From positions 1 to 37,857 of the forward strand of contig NZ_JAFBIO010000019.1 in assembly GCF_021531255.1 (NCBI RefSeq): a stretch of DNA of 37,857 nt. Reading direction: 5' to 3'. Shown here one piece after another: positions 1-7,668 of the stretch. Positions within the stretch are counted from its first letter, which is position 1; every line of letters starts with the position of its first letter. The notes under the pieces were generated by a model. The model made no database searches. It saw nothing but the letters and a program-made list of their open reading frames with translations, and was not told where the DNA came from. The position numbers were made by a program, and so were the translations under genes. This DNA is from Allofournierella massiliensis. Its GTDB lineage: Bacteria > Bacillota > Clostridia > Oscillospirales > Ruminococcaceae.

Positions 1-1
1 C

Positions 2-73
2 GGCACCCCCGACCAGGGCGCCACCGCCGGCATGTACATGATCCAGGGCCTCAAGCGGAGCATCTGCGGCTAA
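2..73 (+). CDS. 3' end of an unidentified protein gene (truncated by window edge)
   Basis: Only the last 23 codons are present, ending with ...QGLKRSICG and a TAA at 71-73. The reading frame is open from the first base of the window and the codon use matches the following gene. Too little remains to name a family. The next gene starts about 60 bases later with no terminator in between, so the two are probably cotranscribed; the lost gene may belong to the same catabolic pathway as the lyase downstream. Confidence 0.6.
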   Translation, partial: GTPDQGATAGMYMIQGLKRSICG

Positions 74-134
74 AGGAAAGCTTTTGACGCTGAAAAGCGG
101 CAAATCGGATAAAGAGTACAAAGGAGAGATCATT

Positions 135-1040
135 ATGCAGAAACTGTTCGGCACTGTCGTGCCCATTATCACCCCGCTCACCGAAGATGACAAGATCGAC
201 GTCCAGAGCCTGAAGAACCTGGTGGATCACTGCATCAACAACGGCCTGCAGTGCCTGTATCCCTGCGGCACCACCGGTGAGATGATGTACCTCACCGTGG
301 AGGAGCGCAAACTGGTGACCGAGACGGTGGTAAAGCACACCAACAAGCGGGTGCCGGTGTTTGCCCAGGTAGGCGCCTGGAACCTGGCCGACACCATCGA
401 GCTGGCCCGCCACGCAGTGGAAGTGGGCGCTGACGGCATCGGCGTGGTGACCCCTGTCTTCTACAAGCTCAGCGATCAGGGCCTGGTGGATTTCTATGAG
501 GCTGTGGCCAAGAGTGTGCCCGCCGACTTCCCCGTCTACCTGTACAGCATCCCCCAGAACGCGGTGAACGACATCAACCCCGCCACCGCCGAGGCCATTG
601 CCCAGAAGTGCCCCAACGTGGTGGGCATCAAGTACAGCTGGCCCGATTTCACCAAGCTGCAGCAGTTCATGCTGGTGCGCAACGAGACCTTCAGCGTGCT
701 GGTGGGCCCTGACCACCTGTTCGAGGCTCTGTGCGCCGTGGGCGGTGACGGCGTGGTTTCCGGCAACGCCATGTGCGTGCCGGAGCATTACGCCAAGCTC
801 TGGAAGGCCATCCAGGATAAGGACTTTGACCTGGCCACCAAGTATCAGCGCCGCACCAACGTGCTGAACGCCACCATGTGTGCCATCAACAACATCGCCG
901 CTTACAAGGTCATCCTGAAGGCGGAGGGCGTGATCGCCACCACCAAGATGCGCCGGCCCATGGAGAACCTGACCCCCGAGCAGGAAGCTGATCTGCTGGC
1001 TACCATGAAGAAGCTGGAATATCGCACCGTAAAGATCTGA
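135..1040 (+). CDS. dihydrodipicolinate synthase / N-acetylneuraminate lyase family aldolase
   Basis: A 301-residue class I pyruvate-type aldolase of the DapA/NanA family, cytoplasmic, expected to form a Schiff base with a 2-oxo acid. Visible motifs are GTTGE at residues 45-49 (carboxylate loop), the catalytic Tyr137 in YLYSIP, and the Schiff-base Lys166 in VVGIKYS. The length is normal for the family. In true DapA an Arg lies five residues after the catalytic Tyr and binds aspartate semialdehyde; here that position is Asn142 (YSIPQN), so a role in lysine synthesis is doubtful. A sugar-acid or other 2-oxo-acid aldolase or lyase is more likely. The ATG at 135 is preferred over an upstream in-frame ATG at 84 because AAGGAGAG lies 7 bases before it and family similarity begins there. 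A strong terminator follows. Confidence 0.85.
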   Translation: MQKLFGTVVPIITPLTEDDKIDVQSLKNLVDHCINNGLQCLYPCGTTGEMMYLTVEERKLVTETVVKHTNKRVPVFAQVGAWNLADTIELARHAVEVGADGIGVVTPVFYKLSDQGLVDFYEAVAKSVPADFPVYLYSIPQNAVNDINPATAEAIAQKCPNVVGIKYSWPDFTKLQQFMLVRNETFSVLVGPDHLFEALCAVGGDGVVSGNAMCVPEHYAKLWKAIQDKDFDLATKYQRRTNVLNATMCAINNIAAYKVILKAEGVIATTKMRRPMENLTPEQEADLLATMKKLEYRTVKI

Positions 1041-1055
1041 TCTTTCCGGATTGAC

Positions 1056-1099
1056 AAAGCGCCCCCGCGGGCCTAAAACCCGCGGGGGCGCTTTTTTTC
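1056..1099 (+). terminator. intrinsic terminator after the DapA-family gene
   Basis: Perfect 16-bp stem (1056-1071 with 1079-1094), 7-base loop CCTAAAA, then a run of T through 1098. It lies 15 bases after the stop of the lyase gene. The A-rich left flank could let it also serve the minus-strand Sel1-repeat gene that ends at 1113. Confidence 0.9.
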
Positions 1100-1112
1100 T
1101 GTATCTTTTGCC

Positions 1113-3968
1113 TTACTTCCCGAACAGCTTGCCCAGCCAGCCCTTTTTTCGGGAGGGAGCCTCGGGTTTTTGGCCGGCGGGGGCAGACTTTCTGCCGGGA
1201 ACACCGCCGTTTTTCAGGTACTCCTGGGCCTGCCGGATGCCCTGATCTGCCGCCTGCTTGATATAGCTCATTCCGGCGGCAAGGTCGGTGTCAACGCCCC
1301 GCCCTTCTGCCAGGCAGAGGCCCAGCCGATACATGGCCATGGGCTCTTCCTGCCCCGCCGCGGCCTGGTATTGGCGCACTGCGGCCTTTTCATCCGCCTC
1401 TGTGCCCTGCCCTTTTTCCAGGCAGTAGCCCCAGGCCGTCTGCCCCGGGGCATAGTCCCGCTCTGCTGCCCGCCGGTAGTATTCGGCGGCCTTGAACATA
1501 TCCTCTTCTACTGCATCCCCCTGGCGGTAGCAGTCGCCCAGCAGGGTCAGGGCACGGCCCTGGCCTTTTTCCGCCGCCTTCTGCAGCCACCGGATGGCCT
1601 GGGCAGGGTCCCGCTTCACCCCGATGCTTTTCAGGTAGCAGAAACCCAGATTGCACTGGCTTTCGGTATTGTCCAGCTCGGCCCCCTTCCGGTAGCAGGC
1701 CACGGCTTCCTCTTTATCCATGGCAATGCCTTCGCCCAGCTCGTAGCACAGCCCCAGATTGCACCAGGCCGGCCCATAATTCCGCTCGGCTGCCTCACGG
1801 TACAGCTCCACCGCCCGGGCCTCATCTTTGGCGATCCCCTCTCCATAGGCATAGCAATCACCCAGCAGGGTCATAGCCCGCCGGTGGCCCTGACCGGCTG
1901 CCTTTTGAAACAGGCCGGCCGCCCGGCCCCGGTCCCGGTCACAGCCAATGCCCCAGTACAGGCAGTATCCCAGGTTGCACTGGCAATCGGCGTTTTCTCC
2001 GTCGGCGCCCATCTCATAGCATTTTACCGCTTCCTTCTTGTCCTCGGGCAGGCCCGTACCGTATTCGTAGCACAGGCCCAGGTCACACCAGGCAGGCAGG
2101 TATCCCCTCTGGGCCGCCTGGCGGTACAGTTCCGCAGCCTGGGCCTCGTCCTGCTCCATGCCCCAGCCCTGCTGGCAGCAATCTCCCAGCAGGCCGGTGG
2201 CCCGGGGGTGGCCCATCTCACTGGCACGCCGGAACAGTTCCAGGGCCCGCTTATGGTCTTTTGCGGTACCGATGCCGTGCAGGCAGCAAAAGCCCAGGTT
2301 GCAGATGCAGTCCGAGTCCCCTACCCTGGCGCCCTTTTCATAGTATTCCACTGCCCGGGCAAGATCTTTTTCCACCCCTTTGCCCAGCTCATAGGACAGG
2401 CCCATGCTGCAGATGGAGGGACCAAAGCCCTGGTCGGCGGCTTTCCGGTACAGCTCAACCGCCTTGCTCAGGTCTTTTTCCACCCCCAGCCCCTGGCGGT
2501 AGCAGTCCCCCAACAGATCCATGGCCTGGAGATGCCCCCTGTCCGCCGCTTTTTGGAACAGCTTCACAGCCCGGGCGGGGTCTCTTTCCACTCCGTCACC
2601 TTGCAGGCAGCAATAGCCCAAGTTGTACAGGGCCGGCTCATACTCCTTTTCCGCGGCCTGGCGGTAGAGTTCCGCGGCCCGGGCCGGGTCTTTTTCCACT
2701 CCCTGACCCTTGGCATAGCAGGTGCCCAGCAGGGTCAGTGCCCGGGCCGAACCCTCCCCGGCAGACCTGCGCAGCCACTTCACCGCCTGGGTCATATCCC
2801 GCTGGGTACCGATGCCGGTCATGTAACAATATCCCAGGTTGCACTGGGCGTTCACATGGCCCTGCTGGGCCGCCTGGCGATAGAGTTCCACCGCCTTGGC
2901 GGTATCCTTTTCTACCCCCTGGCTCAGCTCATAGCAGAGCCCCAGGTCGCATTGGGCCGGCGCATACCCTTTCTGGGCAGCGGCCTGGTAATAGTCCGCC
3001 GCCTTGCGGACATCCTTTTCCACCCCGTCGCCCTCTTCATAACAGCGGCCCAGAAGGCAGAGGGCGCGGGCATATCCCTGATCCGCCGCTTTCCCCAGCC
3101 ATTCCAGCGCCTGGGGAACATCCTTTTCCATCCCGATACCGGTCAGGCAGCAAAAGCCCAGGTTGCATTGGCCGGGCGCGTACCCCTTTTGGGCCGACTG
3201 CCGGTAGAGCTCTACCGCCCGGGGCTTATCCTCCGGCACACCCTCGCCGCATTCATAGGAGACGCCCAGGTCGCACAGGGACGGGGCATACCCGGCCTGG
3301 GCTGCCAGCTGGCTGTATTCCACGCTCTGGGCCAGGTCCTTTTCTACCCCCTGCCCGTCCCGATAGCAGTGGCTCAGCAGCTGCCAGGCCCGGGGATACT
3401 CCTGCTGGGCAGCCTTCTGGATCCATTCCAGAGCCTGAGTCAGGTCCGGTTCCACCCCGATGCCGGTAAGCCAGCAATACCCCAGATTGCACTGGGCCGG
3501 GGCAAAATCCAGCTCGGCGGCCTTCTGGTAATAGTCCACCGCCCGGAGTTTATCTTCCGGCACGCCCTCGCCGTGTTCATAGCACAGCCCCAGGCTGCAC
3601 AGGGCGGCCGGGTAATCCTGCCCCGCTGCCTGCTGATACAGCTCCACCGCTTTGGCCGGGTCTTTTTCCACCCCAACGCCATCCTCATAGCAGCGGCCCA
3701 GGCCATAAATGGCCCGCAATTCCTCGTTCTGGGCGGCCCAGGTCAGCCACTGCACCGCCTGGGCAGGGTCCTTTTTGGTGCCTTTTCCCTCTATGTAGCA
3801 GACGGCGATGTCATAAAAAACACTTTCCTCGCCCTCCTGCCCCTGCTGCAGCAGCTCCTGAAAATTTTCCTTTTCCTTTTTCATCCTGCTCAGGGTATGC
3901 TGCAAAAGAGGCATATCCACCAGAATCGCGCCCTCTTGCCCGCCTTGATTCTTTTCCTGCTCTTCCAT
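1113..3968 (-). CDS. large Sel1-like repeat (SLR/TPR-type) protein, 951 residues
   Basis: Contains 24 tandem 36-residue Sel1-like repeats (pattern AxxxLGxCYxxGxGVxxDxxxAVxxYxxAA) from about residue 45 to 915. They are preceded by a short acidic helical segment and followed by a basic tail ending KKGWLGKLFGK. There is no signal peptide or membrane segment, so it should be cytoplasmic. Sel1 repeats form alpha-solenoids that scaffold protein-protein contacts; no catalytic domain is visible. The repeats fall into three alternating types (108-residue superperiod), and Cys is unusually frequent (LGDCY, CNLGYC). The ATG at 3968 is chosen because GGGGG lies 8 bases upstream; an in-frame ATG at 4001 has no ribosome site. 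It is monocistronic with its own promoter at 4026-4053. Partner and function unknown. Confidence 0.9.
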   Translation of the reverse strand: MEEQEKNQGGQEGAILVDMPLLQHTLSRMKKEKENFQELLQQGQEGEESVFYDIAVCYIEGKGTKKDPAQAVQWLTWAAQNEELRAIYGLGRCYEDGVGVEKDPAKAVELYQQAAGQDYPAALCSLGLCYEHGEGVPEDKLRAVDYYQKAAELDFAPAQCNLGYCWLTGIGVEPDLTQALEWIQKAAQQEYPRAWQLLSHCYRDGQGVEKDLAQSVEYSQLAAQAGYAPSLCDLGVSYECGEGVPEDKPRAVELYRQSAQKGYAPGQCNLGFCCLTGIGMEKDVPQALEWLGKAADQGYARALCLLGRCYEEGDGVEKDVRKAADYYQAAAQKGYAPAQCDLGLCYELSQGVEKDTAKAVELYRQAAQQGHVNAQCNLGYCYMTGIGTQRDMTQAVKWLRRSAGEGSARALTLLGTCYAKGQGVEKDPARAAELYRQAAEKEYEPALYNLGYCCLQGDGVERDPARAVKLFQKAADRGHLQAMDLLGDCYRQGLGVEKDLSKAVELYRKAADQGFGPSICSMGLSYELGKGVEKDLARAVEYYEKGARVGDSDCICNLGFCCLHGIGTAKDHKRALELFRRASEMGHPRATGLLGDCCQQGWGMEQDEAQAAELYRQAAQRGYLPAWCDLGLCYEYGTGLPEDKKEAVKCYEMGADGENADCQCNLGYCLYWGIGCDRDRGRAAGLFQKAAGQGHRRAMTLLGDCYAYGEGIAKDEARAVELYREAAERNYGPAWCNLGLCYELGEGIAMDKEEAVACYRKGAELDNTESQCNLGFCYLKSIGVKRDPAQAIRWLQKAAEKGQGRALTLLGDCYRQGDAVEEDMFKAAEYYRRAAERDYAPGQTAWGYCLEKGQGTEADEKAAVRQYQAAAGQEEPMAMYRLGLCLAEGRGVDTDLAAGMSYIKQAADQGIRQAQEYLKNGGVPGRKSAPAGQKPEAPSRKKGWLGKLFGK

Positions 3969-4025
3969 TCTTTTTCCCCCTTGCAGATTTCTGCCCGCCA
4001 TTTTTGGGCAAATCCTTTTCTTTTT

Positions 4026-4053
4026 ATTGTACCCCCTCCCCCGTTCTTGTCAA
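4026..4053 (-). promoter_or_regulatory. sigma-A-type promoter of the Sel1-repeat gene
   Basis: On the minus strand, TTGACA (4053-4048) is followed after 16 bp by TACAAT (4031-4026), about 57 bases before the start codon. Consensus quality is high. It lies just downstream of the terminator of the preceding minus-strand gene, so the Sel1 gene is independently transcribed. Confidence 0.7.
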
Positions 4054-4065
4054 TCGAGGCCGGCC

Positions 4066-4110
4066 AAAATACAAGGAGCCCCCGCGCCTTTGGGCGCAGG
4101 GGCTCCTTGT
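4066..4110 (-). terminator. intrinsic terminator of the D-lactate dehydrogenase-type gene
   Basis: A long near-perfect stem (ACAAGGAGCCCC at 4071-4082 with GGGGCTCCTTGT at 4099-4110, extended inward) beginning 9 bases after the minus-strand stop codon, followed on that strand by ATTTT. The T run is short, so efficiency is uncertain. Confidence 0.7.
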
Positions 4111-4119
4111 TGGTTTTCT

Positions 4120-5103
4120 TCAGCAAAGCTGGCCGGGAACCTTCTCGCCCCCGATCATCCCGCACAGGTTCCGGATGCCCCCTTCCACCATGCTCTCCAC
4201 CGCTTCCTCGGTGTAAAAAGCCAGGTGCTGGGTCATCACCACATTGGGGAACTGGCGCAGGTAGGCCATGGGCCGGTTTTTCAGGATATCATCCCGCCGG
4301 TCCATGTGATAGATCCCTTCCTCTTCCTCGATCACATCCATGCCCAGCCGGCCGATCTTCTTATCCTCCACTGCCTGGATCACTGCCTCGGTATCCATCA
4401 GAGGCCCCCGGGCGCAGTTGAGCAGGATCACCCCATCCTTCATAAGGGCCAGGGTCTCCCGGTTGATCATGTGATAATTTTCCGTGGTGAGCGGGGCGTG
4501 GAGGGTGATGCAGTCCGATTCCCGCCACAGCTGTTCCAAAGGCACATAGGTGCCGTACTGCCGGGCCTTCTCGTTGGGATAGGGATCGCTGGCCAGGATC
4601 CGGCAGCCAAAGCCGCTGAGTTCTTCCATCACCTTCAGCCCGATCCGGCCGGTGCCCACTACCCCCACCGTGAGGTTTTTCACCTGGCGGCCCATCAGCC
4701 CTGCCAGGGAATAATCGTTCACGTTCTGCCGGTACAAAGCGGGCTTATAATTGCGCAGCAAAAGCAGCAGCAGCATGATGGTATAGTCGGCCACGCTCTC
4801 CGGCCCATAGGAAACGTTGCACACCTGAACGCCCAGCTTTCGGGCGGCTTCCAGGTCGATATGGTTGTACCCCACCGTGCGGGTGGTCAGGCAGCCAACC
4901 CCCAGTTCCCGCAGCTTTTCCAGCAGCTTTTCATCCATCCGGCTCTGCCCCAGGATGGAGATTCCCTGGCAGCCCCGCACAAGCTCTGCGTTTTCCAGGG
5001 TCAGCGGTTCCTGCCGGGTCACTGCCTCAAAGCCCAGTTCCTGCTGCAGATTTTCCAGACAGCGGGCCTCATCCGCCCGCACTTCAAACACCCCGATTTT
5101 CAT
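4120..5103 (-). CDS. D-isomer-specific 2-hydroxyacid dehydrogenase (D-lactate dehydrogenase-like)
   Basis: A 327-residue NAD-dependent dehydrogenase, probably reducing pyruvate or another 2-oxo acid to the D-2-hydroxy acid in the cytoplasm. The N-terminal catalytic half is followed by the Rossmann motif GTGRIG (150-155) and Asp173 of DPYP for NAD ribose binding. Catalytic Arg232 (NCARG), the acidic EEEE patch near 260 and His293 (TQH) are all present. Overall pattern and length fit the LdhA/VanH group. The ATG at 5103 has GGAGGG 6 bases upstream. It diverges from a LysR gene, and palindromes lie upstream of its promoter, so LysR control is likely. No vanA/vanX-like genes are nearby, so a resistance role is not supported. 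Confidence 0.88.
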   Translation of the reverse strand: MKIGVFEVRADEARCLENLQQELGFEAVTRQEPLTLENAELVRGCQGISILGQSRMDEKLLEKLRELGVGCLTTRTVGYNHIDLEAARKLGVQVCNVSYGPESVADYTIMLLLLLLRNYKPALYRQNVNDYSLAGLMGRQVKNLTVGVVGTGRIGLKVMEELSGFGCRILASDPYPNEKARQYGTYVPLEQLWRESDCITLHAPLTTENYHMINRETLALMKDGVILLNCARGPLMDTEAVIQAVEDKKIGRLGMDVIEEEEGIYHMDRRDDILKNRPMAYLRQFPNVVMTQHLAFYTEEAVESMVEGGIRNLCGMIGGEKVPGQLC

Positions 5104-5156
5104 GGCGCACCCTCCGTTTTGTATTGGCTTTTTAGAAGCATTCCTTACAAAAACAG

Positions 5157-5186
5157 ATTGTACGCCCTTTGTTTTTGGTTTTCCAA
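5157..5186 (-). promoter_or_regulatory. promoter of the D-lactate dehydrogenase-type gene
   Basis: On the minus strand TTGGAA (5186-5181), 18-bp spacer, TACAAT (5162-5157). The weak -35 and the palindromes immediately upstream (5194-5222) fit an activator-dependent promoter of the LysR-controlled kind. Confidence 0.55.
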
Positions 5187-5193
5187 TCGAAAA

Positions 5194-5224
5194 TATTGCT
5201 CTTGCAATAACTTTTTGTTATTAT
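5194..5224 (+). promoter_or_regulatory. two overlapping palindromes and LysR-gene promoter (candidate LysR operator)
   Basis: TATTGC-N4-GCAATA (5194-5209, containing T-N11-A at 5197-5209) overlaps AATAAC-N5-GTTATT (5206-5222). A plus-strand promoter TTGCTC (5196-5201)-N17-TATTAT (5219-5224) runs through both, so a bound regulator could repress its own gene while activating the divergent dehydrogenase gene, whose -35 ends at 5186. The pairing with the LysR gene at 5246 is inference from layout. Confidence 0.6.
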
Positions 5225-5245
5225 TCTTTCAAAGGAGGGGATGTT

Positions 5246-6079
5246 ATGACCAGCCGTCAGCTGGAATATTTCCTGACGGTGGCCCGGTATCTGAACTTTA
5301 CCCGGGCCGCCGAGGCCCTGTATGTTTCCCAGACCGCCATCACCCGCCAGATCCAAGTACTGGAAGAAGAGGTGGGCGCCCAGCTGTTTTTCCGCACCAA
5401 AAAGCAGGTGCAGCTCACCGCCGCCGGCCAGGTGTTTCTCACCGAGGCACGGGCCATCCTGGAGCGTACCCGCTCGGCCTGCCGGAAGGCGGAGGCTGCG
5501 GCCGGCGGCTTTTCCGGCCGGCTGAAAGCCGGCTATATCAAGGGCTATGAGAAGACCTCTTTTTCCAACCTGCTTATGACCTTCCACCGGGAAAACCCCG
5601 GAATTCGGCTGGAGTTGGAGCGGGGCGGGGCGGACCAGCTGGCCCAGGCCCTGGAAAGCGGCAGTGCCGACCTGATTTTTGCCCCGGAATACGAGGGGTT
5701 TCTGGCCGGGGAGGAATATGGCCGGCTGCCCCTTCGGGAATACCCACTGCGGGCGGTGGTGTATTCTTCCCACCCCTTTGCCCAGAAGGCGGAGTTAAGG
5801 CTGGAAGACCTGGAAGGGGATGAGCTGATCTCCCGGCCGCCGTTCCGGGTGTATGACTGCCCGGATATCGAGAATACTTTTATCCTGATATCCGCCGAGA
5901 TGGGGGTATGCGTGCTGCCGGAATATGCCACCCGCCACCTGACCACCGCCCGGAATCTGACCGTCATCCCGGTGACCGGCCAGGCCCCCTCCCGCATTCT
6001 GGCATACTGGAAAAAGGATCAGGCCAACCCTGCTCTGGCCCGCATGCTGGACTGCCTGCGCCGCTTTTACCGGCTTTGA
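5246..6079 (+). CDS. LysR family transcriptional regulator
   Basis: A 277-residue LysR-type regulator: N-terminal winged HTH (residues 1-60, with FTRAAEALYVSQTAITRQI typical of the recognition region) and a C-terminal periplasmic-binding-like effector domain. The effector domain is slightly short for the family because of a tight segment around RPPFRVYDCPDI. The ATG at 5246 has AAAGGAGGGG upstream. It is divergent from the D-lactate dehydrogenase-type gene, the classical LysR target arrangement, and converges on the next LysR gene with a 13-bp tail overlap (6067-6079). The effector is unknown. Confidence 0.9.
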   Translation: MTSRQLEYFLTVARYLNFTRAAEALYVSQTAITRQIQVLEEEVGAQLFFRTKKQVQLTAAGQVFLTEARAILERTRSACRKAEAAAGGFSGRLKAGYIKGYEKTSFSNLLMTFHRENPGIRLELERGGADQLAQALESGSADLIFAPEYEGFLAGEEYGRLPLREYPLRAVVYSSHPFAQKAELRLEDLEGDELISRPPFRVYDCPDIENTFILISAEMGVCVLPEYATRHLTTARNLTVIPVTGQAPSRILAYWKKDQANPALARMLDCLRRFYRL

Positions 6080-6969
6080 TTCTCCGGCACACCGCCTGGC
6101 CGGCCGATCACGATCTCCATAAAAGCCCGGAGTGTGGGGGAAAGATGCTTCTTTTTATGGTGGATCAGGGTAAACACCCGCCCGAAGTTCACCCCCACCA
6201 GATTTACCCGGCAGAGGGTCCCCTTTTCCAGTTCCGGCAGGGCCAGCCGCTCGGTGAGCACCGCCAGCCCCAGGCCGGCCGCCGCCGCCCGCAGCAGAGC
6301 CGTATTGCTGACGCTCTCCATCCTGGGTTCCGCGGTGCCTCCCGCCAGGCGCAGAGCACTCTCGAACAGCTCCCGGGTGCCGCTGCCGTGTTCCCGCACC
6401 AGCAGCGGCTGGCGCAGGAATTCCCCCAGTTCCACCGGCTGCCCCTGGGCAAAGGGGTGCTCCGGCCCGCACAGGGCGATCAGCCGATCCTCCAGAAAGG
6501 GATAACAGGCAAGGGCCGGGTTATCCACCTGATTTTCCACCAGGCCCAGGTCCAGCTCCCCGGCCTCCACCGCCTCCTCGATCCGGCGGGAGTTATCCAC
6601 CAGCACCTTCTGCCCTACACCCGGCCGCTGGGCAGCCAGGGCCTTCAGGTACCCGGGCAGCAGGCAGGCCCCGATGGTAAGGCTGCTGCCGATCCGGATC
6701 TGCCCCGCCCGGTCGGGGTCCTCCATGGCCCGCTCCATCTCCTCGAAGGCGTCGGCTAGAGGGGCGGCATATTCCAGCAGGCGGCGGCCCGAATCGGTGA
6801 TCTGCAGCCCCCTCCCCAACCGGTCAAACAGGCGGGTGCCATAGTGTTCTTCCAGTTCCCGCAGGGCCAGGCTCACCGCCGGCTGGGTGAGATACAGCTT
6901 TCTGGCTGCGCCGGTCACGCTGCCCTGTCGGGCAACCTCGGTGAAAATTTTCAGATGCCGGATGGTCAT
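6067..6969 (-). CDS. LysR family transcriptional regulator, divergent from chromate transporter
   Basis: A 300-residue LysR-type regulator with N-terminal HTH (GSVTGAARKLYLTQPAVSLAL) and a full-length effector-binding domain. The start codon at 6969 is preceded by GAGGG. It is transcribed divergently from the two-gene chromate/anion transporter at 7084, and a 14-bp perfect palindrome (7004-7017) lies in the shared intergenic region, so it probably regulates that transporter. The 3' end overlaps that of the convergent LysR gene, with no room for a terminator between them. Confidence 0.9.
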   Translation of the reverse strand: MTIRHLKIFTEVARQGSVTGAARKLYLTQPAVSLALRELEEHYGTRLFDRLGRGLQITDSGRRLLEYAAPLADAFEEMERAMEDPDRAGQIRIGSSLTIGACLLPGYLKALAAQRPGVGQKVLVDNSRRIEEAVEAGELDLGLVENQVDNPALACYPFLEDRLIALCGPEHPFAQGQPVELGEFLRQPLLVREHGSGTRELFESALRLAGGTAEPRMESVSNTALLRAAAAGLGLAVLTERLALPELEKGTLCRVNLVGVNFGRVFTLIHHKKKHLSPTLRAFMEIVIGRPGGVPENQSR

Positions 6970-7003
6970 AGCTATCCCTCATTTTTATATGGATTTTGAT
7001 ATG

Positions 7004-7053
7004 AATTTTATAAAATTATATTATTTTACTTATTTAAAGACAAGGCATACAAT
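7004..7053 (+). promoter_or_regulatory. AT-rich palindrome and promoter of the chromate transporter genes
   Basis: Perfect palindrome AATTTTATAAAATT (7004-7017) lies just upstream of TTTACT (7025-7030)-N17-TACAAT (7048-7053). The position relative to the -35 suits a LysR-type binding site. The identity of the bound protein is inferred from the divergent LysR gene. Confidence 0.5.
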
Positions 7054-7066
7054 AAGGGGGAAGAAA

Positions 7067-7087
7067 ATGGGAGGGATTCTGCCATGA
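7067..7087 (+). CDS. possible 6-codon upstream ORF coupled to the transporter start
   Basis: ATG at 7067 preceded by AAGGGGG encodes MGGILP and stops at TGA 7085-7087, overlapping the ATG of the transporter gene (ATGA). The codons GGA GGG inside this ORF also form the ribosome site of the transporter gene. It may be chance, since any GGGAGG preceded by an ATG produces this; translational coupling is possible. Confidence 0.25.
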   Translation: MGGILP

Positions 7088-7668
7088 TAAAAAGGGCTGC
7101 ACTGTATAAGGAGTTGTTCTGCTCCACCTTTCGGCTCAGCGCCTTCACCTTCGGCGGCGGCTATGTGATCGTGCCCCTGATGCGCAAGCGGTTCGTGGAT
7201 GAGCTGGGCTGGATCGACGAGGAGGAAATGCTGGACCTGATCTCGGTATCCCAGTCCTCCCCCGGACCTATTGCGGTGAATGCCTCCCTGATGCTGGGCT
7301 ACCGGATGGCCGGCGTGCCCGGCGCCCTGATCACCGCCTTCGGCACCGTGCTGCCGCCCCTGATCATCATTTCGGTGATCTCCTTTTTCTACCAGCAGTT
7401 CCGTTCCAACTATTATGTGAACGCCGTCATGCTGGGCATGCAGGCCGGGGTGGCCGCGGTGATCTGCAGCGTGGTGCTGGATATGAGCCGCTCGGTGCTG
7501 GCCGGCCGGAACCTGGCCGCCGGGCTGATCCTGGCCGGGGTATTCACGGCGGTATACTTTTTCAAGGTAAACGTGTTCTGGGTGATCCTGATCTGCGGCT
7601 GCATCGGCTTTTTTGGCGTGCTGGACCGCTGCCGCAAAGCCGGCAAGGGAAAGGAGAAGGACACATGA
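7084..7668 (+). CDS. chromate transporter (CHR domain), first subunit
   Basis: A 194-residue membrane protein made of a single CHR domain (short-chain type). The CHR signature is visible early: FTFGGGYVIVPLM, then SQSSPGPIAVNASLMLGYRM with conserved Gly and Pro. About six hydrophobic segments follow. Paired short CHR proteins encoded by adjacent genes form one functional antiporter; proven substrates in other bacteria are chromate/sulfate, but in gut anaerobes the real substrate is unknown. GGGAGG lies upstream. Its stop overlaps the start of the second subunit (ATGA at 7665-7668), indicating stoichiometric coupled translation. Confidence 0.88.
   Translation: MIKRAALYKELFCSTFRLSAFTFGGGYVIVPLMRKRFVDELGWIDEEEMLDLISVSQSSPGPIAVNASLMLGYRMAGVPGALITAFGTVLPPLIIISVISFFYQQFRSNYYVNAVMLGMQAGVAAVICSVVLDMSRSVLAGRNLAAGLILAGVFTAVYFFKVNVFWVILICGCIGFFGVLDRCRKAGKGKEKDT

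Noticed and set aside
1113-3968. CRISPR or DNA satellite array suggested by the 108-bp periodicity
   Set aside because: The period is exactly 36 codons with amino acid conservation and no identical DNA repeats or spacers.
1170-4421. Very long open frame opposite the Sel1-repeat gene
   Set aside because: Mirror of a GC-rich coding sequence; the translated product is repetitive Pro/Leu/Gly-rich sequence with no start signal, while the minus strand gives textbook Sel1 repeats.
4120-5103. VanH of a vancomycin-resistance cluster
   Set aside because: The dehydrogenase is of the same broad family, but no VanA/B ligase, VanX or VanRS genes are present.
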